A DNA stretch of 64,000 bases from Tamarix chinensis. Taxonomy: Eukaryota; Streptophyta; Magnoliopsida; Caryophyllales; Tamaricaceae. Position numbers and translations under genes: made by a program. The notes below the pieces were generated by a model that worked only from the letters and a program-made list of their open reading frames with translations, was not told the DNA's origin and did not search any database. This document shows, piece by piece, positions 1 through 12,174 of the stretch (position 1 is its first letter; every line of letters begins with the position of its first letter). Where the stretch lies: assembly GCA_030549775.1 (NCBI GenBank), contig CM060174.1:13014128-13078127 (forward strand), read 5' to 3'.

Positions 1-625
1 CTACCACCAGTTCCAAATAAGGAGGTGATGATTTCAAATGAGGCTTTAGTTCGCGCCCCATTTTCACAGGGTGGTGCGGTTATTAAAGACCCCCAAATCT
101 ATTATTATTTAGAGACTTAGTGTAACACCCCAAAATTCACGACTTTTTTTTTAAAGTGAAGGTAATTAAAATAGAAATACTTAAATTAAAACTCGTAAAT
201 TCTGGGGATGCTACCGCCACACTTAGTACCAGACCGATTCACTCCTACCGTTCTGGTACCAAGTGATAAGGCTAAGAAAACACTACCAACAACATCGTTA
301 ATAATCCAAATTTATAAAAATGAAAATCAAAGTACGCGCAAGTCTTTATATAATTCGAAATACTAGCTATTGTTTTTCAGATAATAAATTAACAACATTA
401 ATAGAATTGTTTCTACGAACTTAAACATAATAAGAAGATAACGTGAATAATAATCTAAAAAAGAAAACAACCACGCCACTTCAGGAACCGATCCAGCCCA
501 CAATCACTCGGGCCCACCTGATGTCCGATAGAAATCAATAGCTTCGAAATAAGCGTCACCTACCTACAGTAGGTCAGACGGGCCTTCTGCTCATGGGAAT
601 GAGCAGCACCCATGAAACGGGTGAT

Positions 626-642
626 CAGTACGCTACGTACTG
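626..642. other. 17-bp dyad in LTR copy A
   Basis: CAGTACGCTACGTACTG is a perfect inverted repeat with 7-bp arms around CTA. Related dyads sit at similar places in copies B, D and G. It could be a protein-binding site or an RNA hairpin in the LTR. Its function is unknown. Confidence 0.6.
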
Positions 643-859
643 AGTAAGGTAACCGAGCACTAAGGCCAGTATACAAAATTCACACAACCAATGCACAATA
701 ATAAAGGAGCATAGAATTCAATCATAATAATACAAGATAAAATAAATGCTTAGGTGAAATACCATGATTCAATACAGATCAGATTATTTACTTCATCCAG
801 CCTTTATCGAATTTATTTTCACACCATACTCTTTATCAAGTCCATACGAGTACGGGAAC

Positions 860-1196
860 CCCACTATTTTTGCTGATGAATCTGTCTCTAGGGCACTTTT
901 GGCTCCTGGCCACTATTATAGTCGGTGGACCGGTCACTTAGGGTACATGCCCTACCACTATTATATGTCGGTGGATCGGTCTGGCCCCTTCTCGCACAGT
1001 GTTCCACTGTAAGTCATTAGTGTCTTCCCACATCTTAACAACATATATGGTTTGGTTTGTTGAGCTCGGGATCCCCCACTATTTTAGCTGTGGATCGGTC
1101 ACTAGAGCAACATACCTTGCCACTATTAAGCCGGTGGATCAGTCTCTAGGCTACCGCAGTACCTGGCCGCTATTATGCCGGTGGATCGGTCTGGGC
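860..1196 (-). repeat. CCGGTGGATCGGTC repeat module in LTR copy A
   Basis: About six diverged copies of a unit close to CCACTATTATGCCGGTGGATCGGTC lie here, in two groups separated by a spacer (near 867, 909, 954, then 1075, 1121, 1168). The same module occurs in copies B (reverse orientation) and D. It is non-coding. Open frames crossing it are fortuitous. Confidence 0.75.
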
Positions 1197-1369
1197 CCGA
1201 CTCAACATCTTCCACTTTACATAATTAATATTTTAAGTATCTTATTTAGAAATTCATACCAAGACATGCAAGTCTGCTTCCTACCATGCTTACTTTTCAA
1301 CTCGGGTTAACCACTCCAACCCTAGTTAACCACTCCCAACATAGTTAACCATGACATACCCCAAGACCC

Positions 1370-1520
1370 ATGAAAACCCTAAACCACCATGCAAAACCCT
1401 AATACCACCATGCAACCATTAATACCACCATGTAAACCCTAATACCACTATGCAAACCCTAATACTACTATAAAACCATTAATACCACCATGCAAACCCT
1501 AATACCGCCATGCAATATTA
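1370..1520 (+). repeat. Short tandem repeat with telomere-like AAACCCTAA
   Basis: About seven copies of a roughly 21-bp unit resembling ACCACCATGCAAACCCTAAT. Each good copy contains the plant telomere-like string AAACCCTAA, but the intervening bases mean it is not a true telomere array. Confidence 0.7.
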
Positions 1521-1524
1521 ACTC

Positions 1525-1832
1525 CATTCAAAGCCCAACTCCATGCAAACCCTAATACCATGCATCCCACAACTCCATACAAAACCCTATACCATGCAAC
1601 ATTAACTCCATGCAAAGCCCAACGCCATGCAAACCCTAATACCATGCATCCCACAACTCCATGCAAAACCCTACACCACGCAACATTAACTCCATGCAAA
1701 GCCCAACGCCATGCAAACCCTAATACCATGCATCCCACAACTCCATGCAAAACCCTACACCACGCAACATTAACTCCATGCAAAGCCCAACGCCATGCAA
1801 ACCCTAATACCATGCATCCCACAACTCCATGA
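1525..1832 (+). repeat. 84-bp minisatellite in LTR copy A
   Basis: The phrase AACGCCATGCAAACCCTAAT recurs at 1621, 1705 and 1789, exactly 84 bp apart, with a more diverged unit upstream. Because 84 is a multiple of three, both strands stay open here (frames of 90 and 107 codons). That openness is a by-product of the period, not evidence of a protein. Confidence 0.85.
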
Positions 1833-2339
1833 AAAACCCAGACACCACATTGTTATATTCCCCATCATTATTTTACAACCCTATCATGCATGCCTTAAGG
1901 CCACATCATACCATAATAATAACACACTTATACACATAGTTCTCATGCCACAATTTATTTACACCAACATACTTCAACTCCATAATCATGTTGCATTCAG
2001 AACAATTATACAATATACACATGAAATACACTATAATTCATATCACACGGCATACATAGCAAAAAATCACATATTACACATATGGCCTTAGCACCCCTTA
2101 CTTAAAACGACACCGGTCTTGGAGCACACTCCTACGCCTCCTTAGGGCTTTAACTGGTTTCACCTATTATGAGGGAAAAGTTAAAATTAGACTCCCTCGT
2201 ATCAAAAATACTATTAATCACTAACTTATTATAAGACTAGGTTTTTAATAAAATAATAATATATTTAGAAAATAACATTAGCTAATTACTAACTTTGCTA
2301 AAGATACATAAATAATAGGAATATTATAAAAGTTGATAA

Positions 2340-2898
2340 TATAAGGTTGAAAACTTTACCCTAATAATAATAATAGTGATACTAAAATAATAATAGCAAA
2401 TATACTAAAAATAATAGCAAAGTTAATATTAATAATAATAGTAATAATAGCAACAATAACCCAAAATAATAATACTAATAATATTAGTAAAATAAGTAAC
2501 AAAATGTAGTAATAATAATGATGATAAAAATAATAGTAATATTACAAAAATTAATAATGACTATAATGGTAATAATAGCAAGGATAATAATCGAAGATAA
2601 AATAAAGTAGGGTTTCTACCCTACATTGAATAATAATAAACTTATTAAAAATAATAACAACAACAACAACAACAATAATAATAATAACAACACTAATGGT
2701 AAGGTAATTGTAATAATAATACTGAAATAATAATAATAACAATTTTGAAATAGTAAATAATAATAATAATAATAATAACATATTAGTATTAACAATAAAG
2801 ATAATAACAATAATACTAATACTAATAATAATAATAAAATAGAATTAAAAATATAATAGGGCTTCGGCCCTCAATAGAATAATAATAAAAACATTAAT

Positions 2899-2929
<31 letters not shown>

Positions 2930-2960
2930 CATATTAAAAATGTAAATATTAATAATAATA
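2340..2960. repeat. AAT-rich microsatellite tract in LTR copy A
   Basis: Long runs of AAT, AAC and AGT triplets dominate. Copies B and D carry equivalent tracts in the same relative place, so the tract is part of the LTR and not a new expansion. Confidence 0.8.
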
Positions 2961-3629
2961 ATAGTATTTATATTAGAATAAATGAAATAAAATAATTTAA
3001 GGCTTGTAAAAATAGGAAAAAGGGTTGAGAGGGTTTATGGTTCAACCTTAGACTAGTGGGGATGGGCGGCACTGGCGACGGCGGCGGCCGAAAAAAGAGA
3101 AGAAAAGGGGAAAATTTGAAGGCTAGGAACAAAATAAGAAGGAGGGTGGAAGTAAAGGTGATTATGGTTGCCCAGAAGGAGAGGAACATAATAGGGGCGG
3201 TGGCGTAGCCAAAGGTGGCGGCGCACGGCGGTGGCAGTTGTGGTCGAATGGAGAATAAGGAGAGAAAGAGAGGAGGAGAGGGAGGGAGAGGGAAAGAAAG
3301 GTAGGGGAGGGTAGAGGGTGGCCTGCAGAATAATTTTGGAGGAGAAAGAAGCGGCGTAAGTGGCAGAAGTGGTGGCTAAGGGCGGCGCGAAGGGTGGCGG
3401 AGGTGGAGAAATAGGTTAATTGAGGAGAGAACTTTGCACAGCCGGGGTGGCTAGTGCAGGAAGAATCGAGGGAGGAGGAAGGCACAGTTAGTTAGGGGGC
3501 GGTGCAAGGAGTGCACGGGCAGTTGTGTTGGCCGGAGGCGATGGAAATGGCGTCTAAAGGGGAGGTGGCAACAATGTTGGGGAATTTGGGGTAAGCGACC
3601 AAAACTCGATACAAGGCTCAATCTGGGGG

Positions 3630-3638
3630 TATTTATAG
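3630..3638 (-). promoter_or_regulatory. TATA box of LTR copy A
   Basis: The minus strand reads CTATAAATA followed by CCCCCAG. The same box occurs in copies B, C and D, between a pyrimidine-rich upstream half and a conserved stretch after it. Transcription would run leftward from about 30 bp downstream, marking the U3/R border. This is inferred from conservation. Confidence 0.6.
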
Positions 3639-4862
3639 ATTGAAGGGGAAGTTAGGGTCGAAGGGAAAGTGGGGGAGTGGTAGGAAGGAGTGGGCACCGG
3701 CCGACGAGGATAGCCAGCGCACTTTCCCGATCGTGGACTGCAAGTGGCCAGGGGAGAGGGAAAACGTGCGGGGAAAGGGGGAAAGTGGGCAGACAGGTGT
3801 GGTTTGTGAGTCGACGTGGAAAAGAAGGGGAGAAAGTGGGCAGCGAACGTGCGTAGTTGCCGGCGGAATTTTCGGCTGGTGGCTGCTGTGGAGTTACAAG
3901 TACAGGTCGGCGGGGCTGGGCAGGCGCAAAGGAAGAAGAAGAAGAAAGGTGGGGGAATCGGCGGTTCGGGGGAGAAAAGAAAGAAAACAAAAGAAGGGGA
4001 GTCGCCTGGTCGGGTGACGCAATGTAAGGTTCGTTAATTAAAACAACGCGCTTTTGGGATAAAAGGGGAGAAACACAGCGCACCATTAAAAGAAGTAAGT
4101 CTGGGCCGCGCGGGTTGGGTCGCGCCGAATGAGAAGGAAGGAGGGAGGGGACATGGGTCGTGAGCTGGCCCAGGTCAGCGAGGAGAAAGAGAAAAAGAAA
4201 AGAAGAAGGAAAAAGAAAGAAGAAGAAAAAAAAGGAAAAAAGGAAAAGGGAAAAAGGAAAAATAATGCGTTAGATTAATTAAATTAATTGAAATATTTGG
4301 GATATTTAAAAATAATAATATTTAAATAAAATAATATTTAAATCCCTTTTTAGGCTAAAATATGATTTTTAAAAGATTTTTCATAAATTTCATTTTAATT
4401 AGCAAAACACTCTAATTTTCTCAAATTAAATTATTTATAAAAATAATATTAATTTGAAACTATTTTCTCCTTCTTGTATTAAATAAAATAATTTATTTAA
4501 TTAATTTCTAAAATAAAATCTTTAATTAGCTAAAATACCCAAATTTCTCCTAATTAAAATATTTATAAATTTCTTCTTGATTTGACCTAATAAATTTTCT
4601 TTTATTTTAATAAAAATAATTTATTTAGTTAATTTTTTTCTAATAAAACCTTATTTAATAATAATTAATAAAAATAGAATTTTCGGGGCATTTCACTTAG
4701 TGTTGTAGCTAGTAAAGGAAAATAAAAGGCATGGGTTTCTCCTGTTCATTCTTCCCCTCTGGCTCCAACTAGGTCAGTTCAATTTGATAAAGATGTTATT
4801 AAACAACTGATAGTTGTAGATGTAGATAGGGGAGGTGACTTGGTTTCTATGCATAGGGCTAT

Positions 4863-7620
4863 ATGAATATTGCTTCATGGAATGTTAGAGGGTTGAATAA
4901 AACCCTCAAACACAATGAGGTGAGAAACCTTGTGTTGAATCATGCTCTTGGCATTCTAGGGCTTGTTGAAACTCGTGTGAAATAAGAAAAAGCTAGTCAG
5001 GAGAAAGCTTGGATTATAGTGGCAGTGGATTTATAACTATTCCTACCAAATGAATGGTCGTATGTGGATTATGTGGGATGATCATATATATCACATTACT
5101 TTAGTGGAGACCGTGAAGCAGGGGATTCATTGTTTTGTTACAAATAAGCCTATAAAATCTGAATTTTATACGACTGTGATTTATGCATGGAATACTAGAT
5201 GAAAGAGGCAAGCTCTCTGGGATTGGTTGATGAATATTAGTAACCAAGTCAGCTTACCATGGAATGTGCTTTGAGATTTTAATACGGTGTCTGAGGCTGA
5301 AGAGATAATAGGGGGAAAGCTTGACATGGTTGAAGGTGAGGAGTTTGTTAACTGCCTTCATGGACGTGGTTTAGAGGATATTCACTTTACTGATAGCCTC
5401 TTCACTTGGTATAATCAACAAAGTCCTGATCAAAGAATTTATTGTAAGTTAGACAAGATTTTAGGTAATAACCTTTGGTTGGATTCTTTCCCTAAGGCGT
5501 GTGTGGATAGTATGCATAATCCAGCTTCAATCCACAATCCCCTTGTCTTGAAAATTTGCATTCATCATCTTGTTAGGGTGAAACCCTTCAAATTTATCAC
5601 CTTTTGGGCTGAGAGGGATGAATTCAGGCCTATTGTTAGGGAGATATAGAATACCCACATTGACGGCAGCTGTACTTACAAGGTTACGTCTAAACTAGAG
5701 CTTCTTAAGCAGAGGTGTAGACAATTAAACAAACATAATGGGCATGTTTCAATTAAAGATCAATAAGCTTGGCTTTCCTGTAAAGATTGTAAGAAGCACG
5801 TTATGTTAGACCCATTTAATAATGAGCTTATAAACAAAGAAAGGGGGGAAAGTATTGATTGGCATAGACGAGTAATTAAAGAAGAGCATTACATTAAATA
5901 GAAAGCCCATATCCATCATGTCCAGCCGGGGGATCAAAACACAAAGTATTTTTATGCTAATGTTCAAATGAGAAACAACAATAATCAAATTCATAAAATG
6001 ATTAGTGATTCAAATCTGGACCTTACAAATGATCACGATATCCAAGAGGAGACAGTTGAGCTCTATAAGAAGTTATTTGGTAGAGCACCCAGTGTACTTC
6101 AAGGTATCCCTATGGATGTATGTAATGAATTCCCTTTGCTCTCTTCTAATTATGTTGCTTCCCTTACCTATGCTCCATCAGCTTCTAAAATCAAGTAGGT
6201 AGTCTTCTATATGGGTATTTTAAGGCTCCAGGCCTATATGGAATTAATGCCCTTTTCTTTAAGAGGGCTTTGGACATTATTAGAGACAATATTGTGTTTG
6301 TTGTTCAAGAGATGATATTGTGTATGTTGTTCAAGAGTTTTGGCATCCGAGGCACCTTTTGAAGTAGATTAATAATACTGCCATTACTTTGATCCCCAAA
6401 ATCCCAGGTGCCAATAAAGTGAAAGATTTTAGGTCGATTGCACGTTGCAATGTTCCTTATAAATTTTTTTCAAAGGTCATGGCTAACAGAATGCAGGGTG
6501 TCTTATCTAAAGTTATTGATCCATCTCAAGCAGTTTTTGTTAAAGAGCGAATGCTTTATGATAATGTTCTTACGACAGCTGAATTTATAAAGCATTACAT
6601 AAGAAATAACATTAGCCCAATAGTTTTATTGCAAGTGGATCTACAAAAAACCTGTGATTTAGTAGAGTGGAGTTTTATAAAACAAGTATTGGAGGCCCTA
6701 AAGTTCCTATAGAGTTTTATTGAGTTGATTATTCGGTGTATTTCTACCGTGAGAATCTCTATTAATATAAACGGAGTTCTCACCGAACCTTTCATGAGTA
6801 GAAGGGGGCTGAGGCAAGGCGATCTAATTTCTCTTTACTTGTTTGTTATTTGCATGGAGTACCTTCATAGAATGTTGAGAGGACTACGGCAATGCCCTGA
6901 TTTCCAGGGACATCCTGGCTGCAAAAAGTTGAAGCTTATTGATCTTATTTTTACAGATGACCTTCTACTTTTTCTATAAAGGGGATGTTTCTTATGCAAA
7001 GCACCTTAAATAGGTACTAAATCACTTCTCAAACTGTTCTGGTCTTATTATTAATCCTAGCAAGAGCTCTCTTTTTGGTGCTAGAGTACAACATAGGGTG
7101 AAGGCTGATATTCTTGAAGTTTTTGCTTGCCCTAAAGGTTTATTTCCCTTCAAATAATCATCAATGGACATTGTGGAATTTATGAATATAAGATCCATAA
7201 AGCTTATGAAGTGCTGAGATATCGAGAGATGAAGAAAGGATGGTACTCTCTTGTATGGAAACATGCAGATATGCCTCATTGCACTTTTACTAGCTGGTTA
7301 GCTTGCCATCAAGGATTACTTACTAGAGACAATTTGAGTTGTTAGCATATGCAAGTTTCCACTGAGTGTCGGATTTGTGCTCGGGAGATTGAATCTATGG
7401 ACCATCTCTTTATGCAATTTGATCTTGCTAATACTTCTCGGAAGTTGGCTTTTGATTGGATAGGGATCGAATGCCAAGGTACTACTTGGGATAATTGGAT
7501 TCAGCAAATGATTCTTATTACAAAAAGGTCAATAGGGTAGGGCTAGAGTTTTGAAGGCTTTGTTTGGTGATGTGGTTAATGGAATTTGGCATTGTAGGAA
7601 CACATCTCTCTTCAAATGGA
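4863..7620 (+). pseudogene. LINE ORF2 (endonuclease, reverse transcriptase, zf-RVT), broken
   Basis: The start was chosen at ATG 4863, which opens the endonuclease motif MNIASWNVRGLN typical of plant L1 ORF2. The endonuclease region runs to about 5650. Reverse transcriptase starts near 6389 (PKIPGANKVKDFRSIA) and continues through FVKERMLYDN, VDLQKTCDLVEW and LRQGDLISLYLF. The catalytic box reads FTDD at 6950-6961 where the family normally has FADD, so the aspartates are kept. A zinc-finger-like region follows at about 7250-7450 (CRICAREIESMDHLF). In-frame stops interrupt it repeatedly, for example after 5649 and at 6710. Intact copies encode the enzyme that nicks DNA and copies the element's RNA. 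Confidence 0.85.
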
Positions 7621-7822
7621 ACTCCTAGCACCCGACAAGCACGATGAAAGACATCATTAGTAGGCTCTTTATTAGATTTCATTTATGTGAAAAGAAAGAG
7701 AAGTATAGGAGCTTTTTACAGCATTTTGATAGATTTCCTTGATATACTTTGCTTCTAAGCTGTTTTTGATGTACATAACACCTCTTGGTATTAATGAAAG
7801 TCATTATTAATTACCAAAAAAA

Positions 7823-8014
7823 TGTTAATTATTTTATTTGCTATTACAGTCATAGTCATCAACATAATCATAATGGTGCCGACAAAATAGATGTTCTCTA
7901 AAATGTATATAGTCAATATAGAATAAGTTATAAGTCCCTGTTTAGTCATGAGCATGCACAAATACCTATGAAAAATTATCCAAAATGTACGGTAATAAAA
8001 GAGGGTACTAGGTA
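7823..8014 (+). mobile_element. Harbinger left flank before LTR copy B
   Basis: AT-rich DNA between the LINE tail and LTR copy B. It is continuous with the sequence after 12175 once the LTR is removed (AGGTA duplication at 8010-8014 and 12175-12179). I see no recognisable coding sequence in it. It may be the 5' part or an intron of the Harbinger ORF1 remnant that follows. Confidence 0.35.
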
Positions 8015-8808
8015 TGAAATACCCAAAAACCCTAATTTAGGAAATTATAGCAAAATAAGGATTTATTAGAAAAATTAATTAAATAAATTATTTTATTAAA
8101 ATAAGGGGAATTAATTAAGGTAAAATCAAGAAAAAATAATAAATAATTTAATTAGACAAAAAATTAGGGTCTTTTACTAATTAAAATGGAATTAAGAAAA
8201 AATTATTCAAAATATCTTAAATTAATATAAGAAGGGGATTTATTTATTATTGTAATAAATATTATTATTTTAAATATTTAAAAAATACCAAAATATTCTA
8301 AGTATCCCAACCCATCAATATTTTCTTTTTCCCTTTTCCTTTTTCTTTTTTTTCCTGTTCCTTTTCCTTTTTCTTTCCTTCCTCTCCTTTCTCTTTTTCT
8401 TTTTTTTCCTTCTTCCCCCGATCTGGGTCACCCCCCTCGCAGCCTAGACCCTCTCCTTTTTTTTTTCTCTTCCCTGGACCGACTTATCATTCATCTTCCC
8501 CACTCCTTCCCCCGCGTAGGCCTATGACCCTACAATGCCTGCATGCTAGCCTGCCACCGCCAACCAACCACCACTGCACCACCTGCCTACCTTCCCTCTC
8601 TCCCCCGCCATTTTATTGTCCCTTTCAACCTAATCTAGCCCCTCCACTCTCCTCACGTGTGCCCTTCCCCTTCCTCTTCTTCTCCCCTGGCCAATCAAGT
8701 CCTGCAACTTTATAGGCCTGTGCCATCTTGTCGCTGCTGGCCAGCAATTTGCCGCGCATGCCCCTCTCTTGTCTTCTTTGCCCTCTGTCATTTTTCCCCT
8801 TCAATGGC

Positions 8809-8817
8809 CTATAAATA
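8809..8817 (+). promoter_or_regulatory. TATA box of LTR copy B
   Basis: CTATAAATA followed by CCCT, at the position equivalent to the boxes of copies A, C and D, about 800 bp from the LTR start. It is the likely promoter of the element. Confidence 0.6.
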
Positions 8818-9463
8818 CCCTATAATCACCCCCATTTGGCTTTCTTTTCTCCCTGCCCAAAAAATTGCCCTTTTGCACTGCTGCTCGTTCAGACAACCAT
8901 ATCGCCATCGTCACCCAGCGTCACCTCCCGAACCACCTACCAAACCACTCCCTGCACCACCCTCCACAAAACCACACCACTCACCACCCTCGATTCTTCA
9001 TGTATGAGCCGCCTTGGTCGTGCAAAGTTCACCCCTCGATCAGCCCACTCTCACCCATCGACGCCCTTCGCGCTACCATCGATTGTCGTTTTCGCCGCAA
9101 CCACCACTTCACCTACCCCCCAAAACAACCAATAGGACCTACCCTACCTCCCCTACCTTCCTTTCCTATTGCCTCCCTCTCCTTCTCCCTTCCTCCCTCT
9201 CCACCACCCTCAGCTACCATACCGACCACCACCTACACCGCCCCTTTTGCTACACCACCATCACCATTCCAGCCCTCCCAGCCTAGGGCATCCACCACCA
9301 CATTAACCACCCTATCATTTCCCCTCTTCTAACCTAGACAACCACCTTTCCACCTTCTCTTCTCTCTCCACCGCTGCTGTCGTTGCAGCCTGGTCACCAC
9401 CGTCCCTAAGTTGTACCCTAACCTCCACAATCCTTAAATTTTATTAATCTAAGTGTTATCATC

Positions 9464-9464
<1 letters not shown>

Positions 9465-9513
<49 letters not shown>
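9465..9513. repeat. ATT microsatellite
   Basis: A near-perfect run of ATT triplets. Looser ATT/GTT-rich sequence continues to about 9800. Confidence 0.95.
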
Positions 9514-11103
9514 GTTATCATTATTATTATTGTTATTATTATTCTTATTACTACTAACTTAGGAATATTACTACTAATATTATTATTAATAATGGTCGAA
9601 CCCTTATTATCATTATTATTATGATTATCATTATTATTACTATTATTATTATTGTGAATATTCAAACCATTATATTTATTATTATTATGATTATTATTGT
9701 TGTTATTGTTGTTGTTAATGTTGTTGTTGCAACTATATTTATTATTATTACTAGTAATATTAAAGCTATTATCTTTAGTAATATAAATATTGCCATTAAT
9801 ACTTTAACATGAACCAAGATATCTACTAAGATCTATTTTGACTAGTAGTAACATGATTAGCTACCTTAAGAATAATAACCCTACTTTTACTTATAAAATT
9901 CTATTAATATTAGTAACCCTAATATTAGGCTATGATAAGGGTAAGGTACGAATAATAGTAATTTTGGTAAGAGGGAAGTTAACCCTTAGAATTTTCCTCT
10001 TATAGGTGAATCAAGTCAAAACCCTAAGGAGGTGTAAGAGCGTGCTCCAAGACCGATGTCGTATTAGGTAAGGATACAGCTAATACCAACTATGTGTGTT
10101 TTATGTGCCTTGTATGCCATGTACTATGTCATGTTGTGTACTTTATGATTATGATGACTATTTACTTGTAGCGTAGCTTGGAGTTGAGGTATGCTTATGT
10201 GACTTCCTTATGGCATGTGTATAATGGTATACATATATGATGTGCTTGTGGTGTTATATGATGTGACCCTCTAGGACATACATGCTAGGAGGTTTTAATA
10301 ATGTGATATGATGTGAAAGGATGAAAAGGGAAAAGGGGGAAGTGAGTCGACTAAAGGAATATGAGACCGACCTAATTACCTCGTGATCCACGAGGGGACA
10401 AATAAAAGGGGAATATGGACAAAATAAAAGAGTATAGTGAATCTTGCATAGAAAATTCTAGGGTTTGTATATGATGGATGGAGTATGTGTGGGAATGGTC
10501 CTTATGTGGGAAAATTTGACTTGGGGTGTAATTAAGTTAAGGGAAGATTTATTGGGGTGATTGGTGTCCTTGGGTGAAAAATAGTACGTATGTTGGTATA
10601 ACAGTGCATAGGAAACCTAGCTAAGGTTTGGGAGGAAAACCCTAATTGGAGAAGGTTGTGAATGTAGGGTTTCATGGTCGCATATGTAATTAGGAAGTAG
10701 AGTGTAATGCTTTAGGGTTGAATCTAAGTGAGGTGATGTGTGGGGTGTTAAAGGAGCTTTAGTTTTGTGAGGCAGGTGAAGGATGGGCCACCTAGGCCCA
10801 ATTAGGATTTTAGGGGAAATCATAGAGGATGATGGTGAGTGGGCTTATATGGCATAAGGTGGTAGGCTTTGACCCACACCCATAGAATTTGGGTATTCAT
10901 GATGAGTAAGCAAAAGAGGGAAAGGACATCGGGATATGTTAGGAAGTGCAGGAGTCCCAAGATATAGGATATGCCCTATTGGGAGAATGGGAGTAGATGG
11001 ATGGTGTAGCCCAAAGAACATGCATGTCTGGGGTGAAAATTTACTAAATAAAACACAATAAGACACTAATTATTCAAAGCAAAAGATTATTGAGCCGAGC
11101 CCA

Positions 11104-11478
11104 GACCGATCCACTGGCATAATAGTGGCCAGGTGCCGGGGTGCCTTAGAGACCGATCCACCGACATATAATAGTGGTCAGGTGCGTTTTGCCTTGTACA
11201 TTTCCAATCCACCAGCTATAATAGTGGGGGATCCCGAGCTCAATAAGCTAAATACTAAAGGGATCACAAGATTGATAAACCAAACACTAAGTTATAATAA
11301 TATGTAGAAAAGATACTAAGTACTTACAATGAAACATCATGAGAGTCGGGGTCAGACCGATCCACTAGTATAATAGTAGCCAGGAGCGTCTTGCCCTAGA
11401 GACCAATCAAATGACATATAATAGTGGTCAGGTGCGTTCTACCCTGTACATTTCTGATCCACCAGTTATAATAGTAGG
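11104..11478 (-). repeat. CCGGTGGATCGGTC repeat module in LTR copy B
   Basis: Six diverged units of the form GACCGATCCACCGG plus ATAATAGTGG, near 11104, 11152, 11203, 11354, 11401 and 11456. This is the reverse complement of the module in A and D, as expected from the opposite LTR orientation. Confidence 0.75.
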
Positions 11479-11668
11479 GTTTCTGTACTTGCATGGACTT
11501 ATAAAGAAGATGGTGTGAAATGAGCATTTTGACCAAAGATCTAATTATTGAGTTTAACCAGACTATAATGCGACCTTTATTATTTGTATTGTTGGTATTT
11601 TATCTATATGATCATGCTTGTGTTATATGCATTTCTTTGTTTGGCCTTAGATGCATGGTTACCTTACT

Positions 11669-11685
11669 CGGTACGTAGCGTACTG
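11669..11685. other. Dyad in LTR copy B
   Basis: CGGTACGTAGCGTACTG pairs as 7-bp arms around TAG with one mismatch. It is the counterpart of the perfect dyad at 626-642. Confidence 0.6.
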
Positions 11686-12174
11686 ACCACCTGTTTTATA
11701 GGTGTTGCTCATTCTCACGAGCAAAGAGCCCTGCTGAGTTTATGCAGGTAGGAGATGGTACTTTCGATGTCTACGATGCTTACGAGGCATCGAGCAGCCT
11801 GAGAGTTGAGCTTGGACTTGGCCTGGATCGCATTTTATTATTCATTTATCTTGTATCAGTTTATTTCAGACTTATTTTATCATACTGTAACCTTTATCCC
11901 TTTTAGGAACTTTAATTATGCACTCTTTCATATTGTCGCACGCTCAGATTTTCATATTATGAACTTTTTAGTTCTTCTATGAATAATTATTTTAAGTTTG
12001 ATTAATGGTTGACGATAACTCTTCTTTAGTCTTGTGGTTAGTACGAGATTAGCCAGGGGGCTTGTGCTTATCACGACGGTAATATCCCCGAAATTCACAG
12101 TTTTGTTTTATTTACTTCTACTGTATTTTTTAATAAAACCAAAATTTTTAGTAGTAAATTTTCGGGGTTTTACA

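Larger units (their letters stand above)
121..4695 (-). mobile_element. Large solo LTR (copy A), about 4.6 kb, inserted in the LINE
   Basis: The ends are TGTAACACCCC on the left and GGGGCATTTCA on the right. On the minus strand it therefore begins TGAAATGCCCC and ends GGGGTGTTACA, the TG...CA form of an LTR. A perfect 5-bp target duplication CTTAG (116-120 and 4696-4700) flanks it, and no internal region or second LTR is present, so it is a solo LTR left by recombination. Orientation follows copy D, where the same end is next to a tRNA-Met primer site. It contains tandem repeats, AAT-rich microsatellite and a TATA box but no credible gene. Open frames inside are low-complexity. Confidence 0.85.
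1..7822 (+). mobile_element. L1-type LINE, decayed, split by a solo LTR
   Basis: This is a non-LTR retrotransposon whose 5' end lies left of the window. Bases 1-120 read open as a peptide ending in TAG and look like the tail of ORF1. The same element resumes at 4696 after a solo LTR (121-4695) whose flanking CTTAG duplications rejoin it. ORF2 follows, with endonuclease, reverse transcriptase and a terminal zinc-finger region. The 3' end at about 7770-7822 has the plant LINE form TTAATGAAAGTCATTATTAA followed by a short A run. Many stops and frameshifts show it is dead. Known of the family: endonuclease-primed target reverse transcription. I saw no target duplication because the left end is missing. 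Confidence 0.85.
8015..12174 (+). mobile_element. Large solo LTR (copy B), about 4.2 kb
   Basis: It begins TGAAATACCC and ends CGGGGTTTTACA, flanked by a perfect 5-bp duplication AGGTA (8010-8014 and 12175-12179). It is a complete solo LTR of the same superfamily as copies A and D, in plus orientation. In order it holds an AT-rich start, a long polypyrimidine stretch, a TATA box, Pro/Thr-coding low-complexity sequence, ATT microsatellites, the ACTAATTA block, the CCGGTGGATCGGTC module and the dyad. No protein-coding gene is credible inside it. Confidence 0.85.

Noticed and set aside
1499..1832. Overlapping open frames of 90 and 107 codons on both strands
   Set aside because: They are produced by the 84-bp tandem repeat, whose period is a multiple of three. 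The translations are only repeats.
2551..2810. Leu/Tyr/Ile-rich frames on the minus strand
   Set aside because: Translations of AAT/ATT microsatellite.
3162..4086. Open frames near the TATA box of LTR copy A
   Set aside because: Same compositional cause as in copy D. The equivalent positions in B and C are not conserved as proteins.
8524..9332. Pro/Thr/His-rich open frames in LTR copy B
   Set aside because: Low-complexity pyrimidine-rich LTR sequence with several frames open together and no conserved motif.
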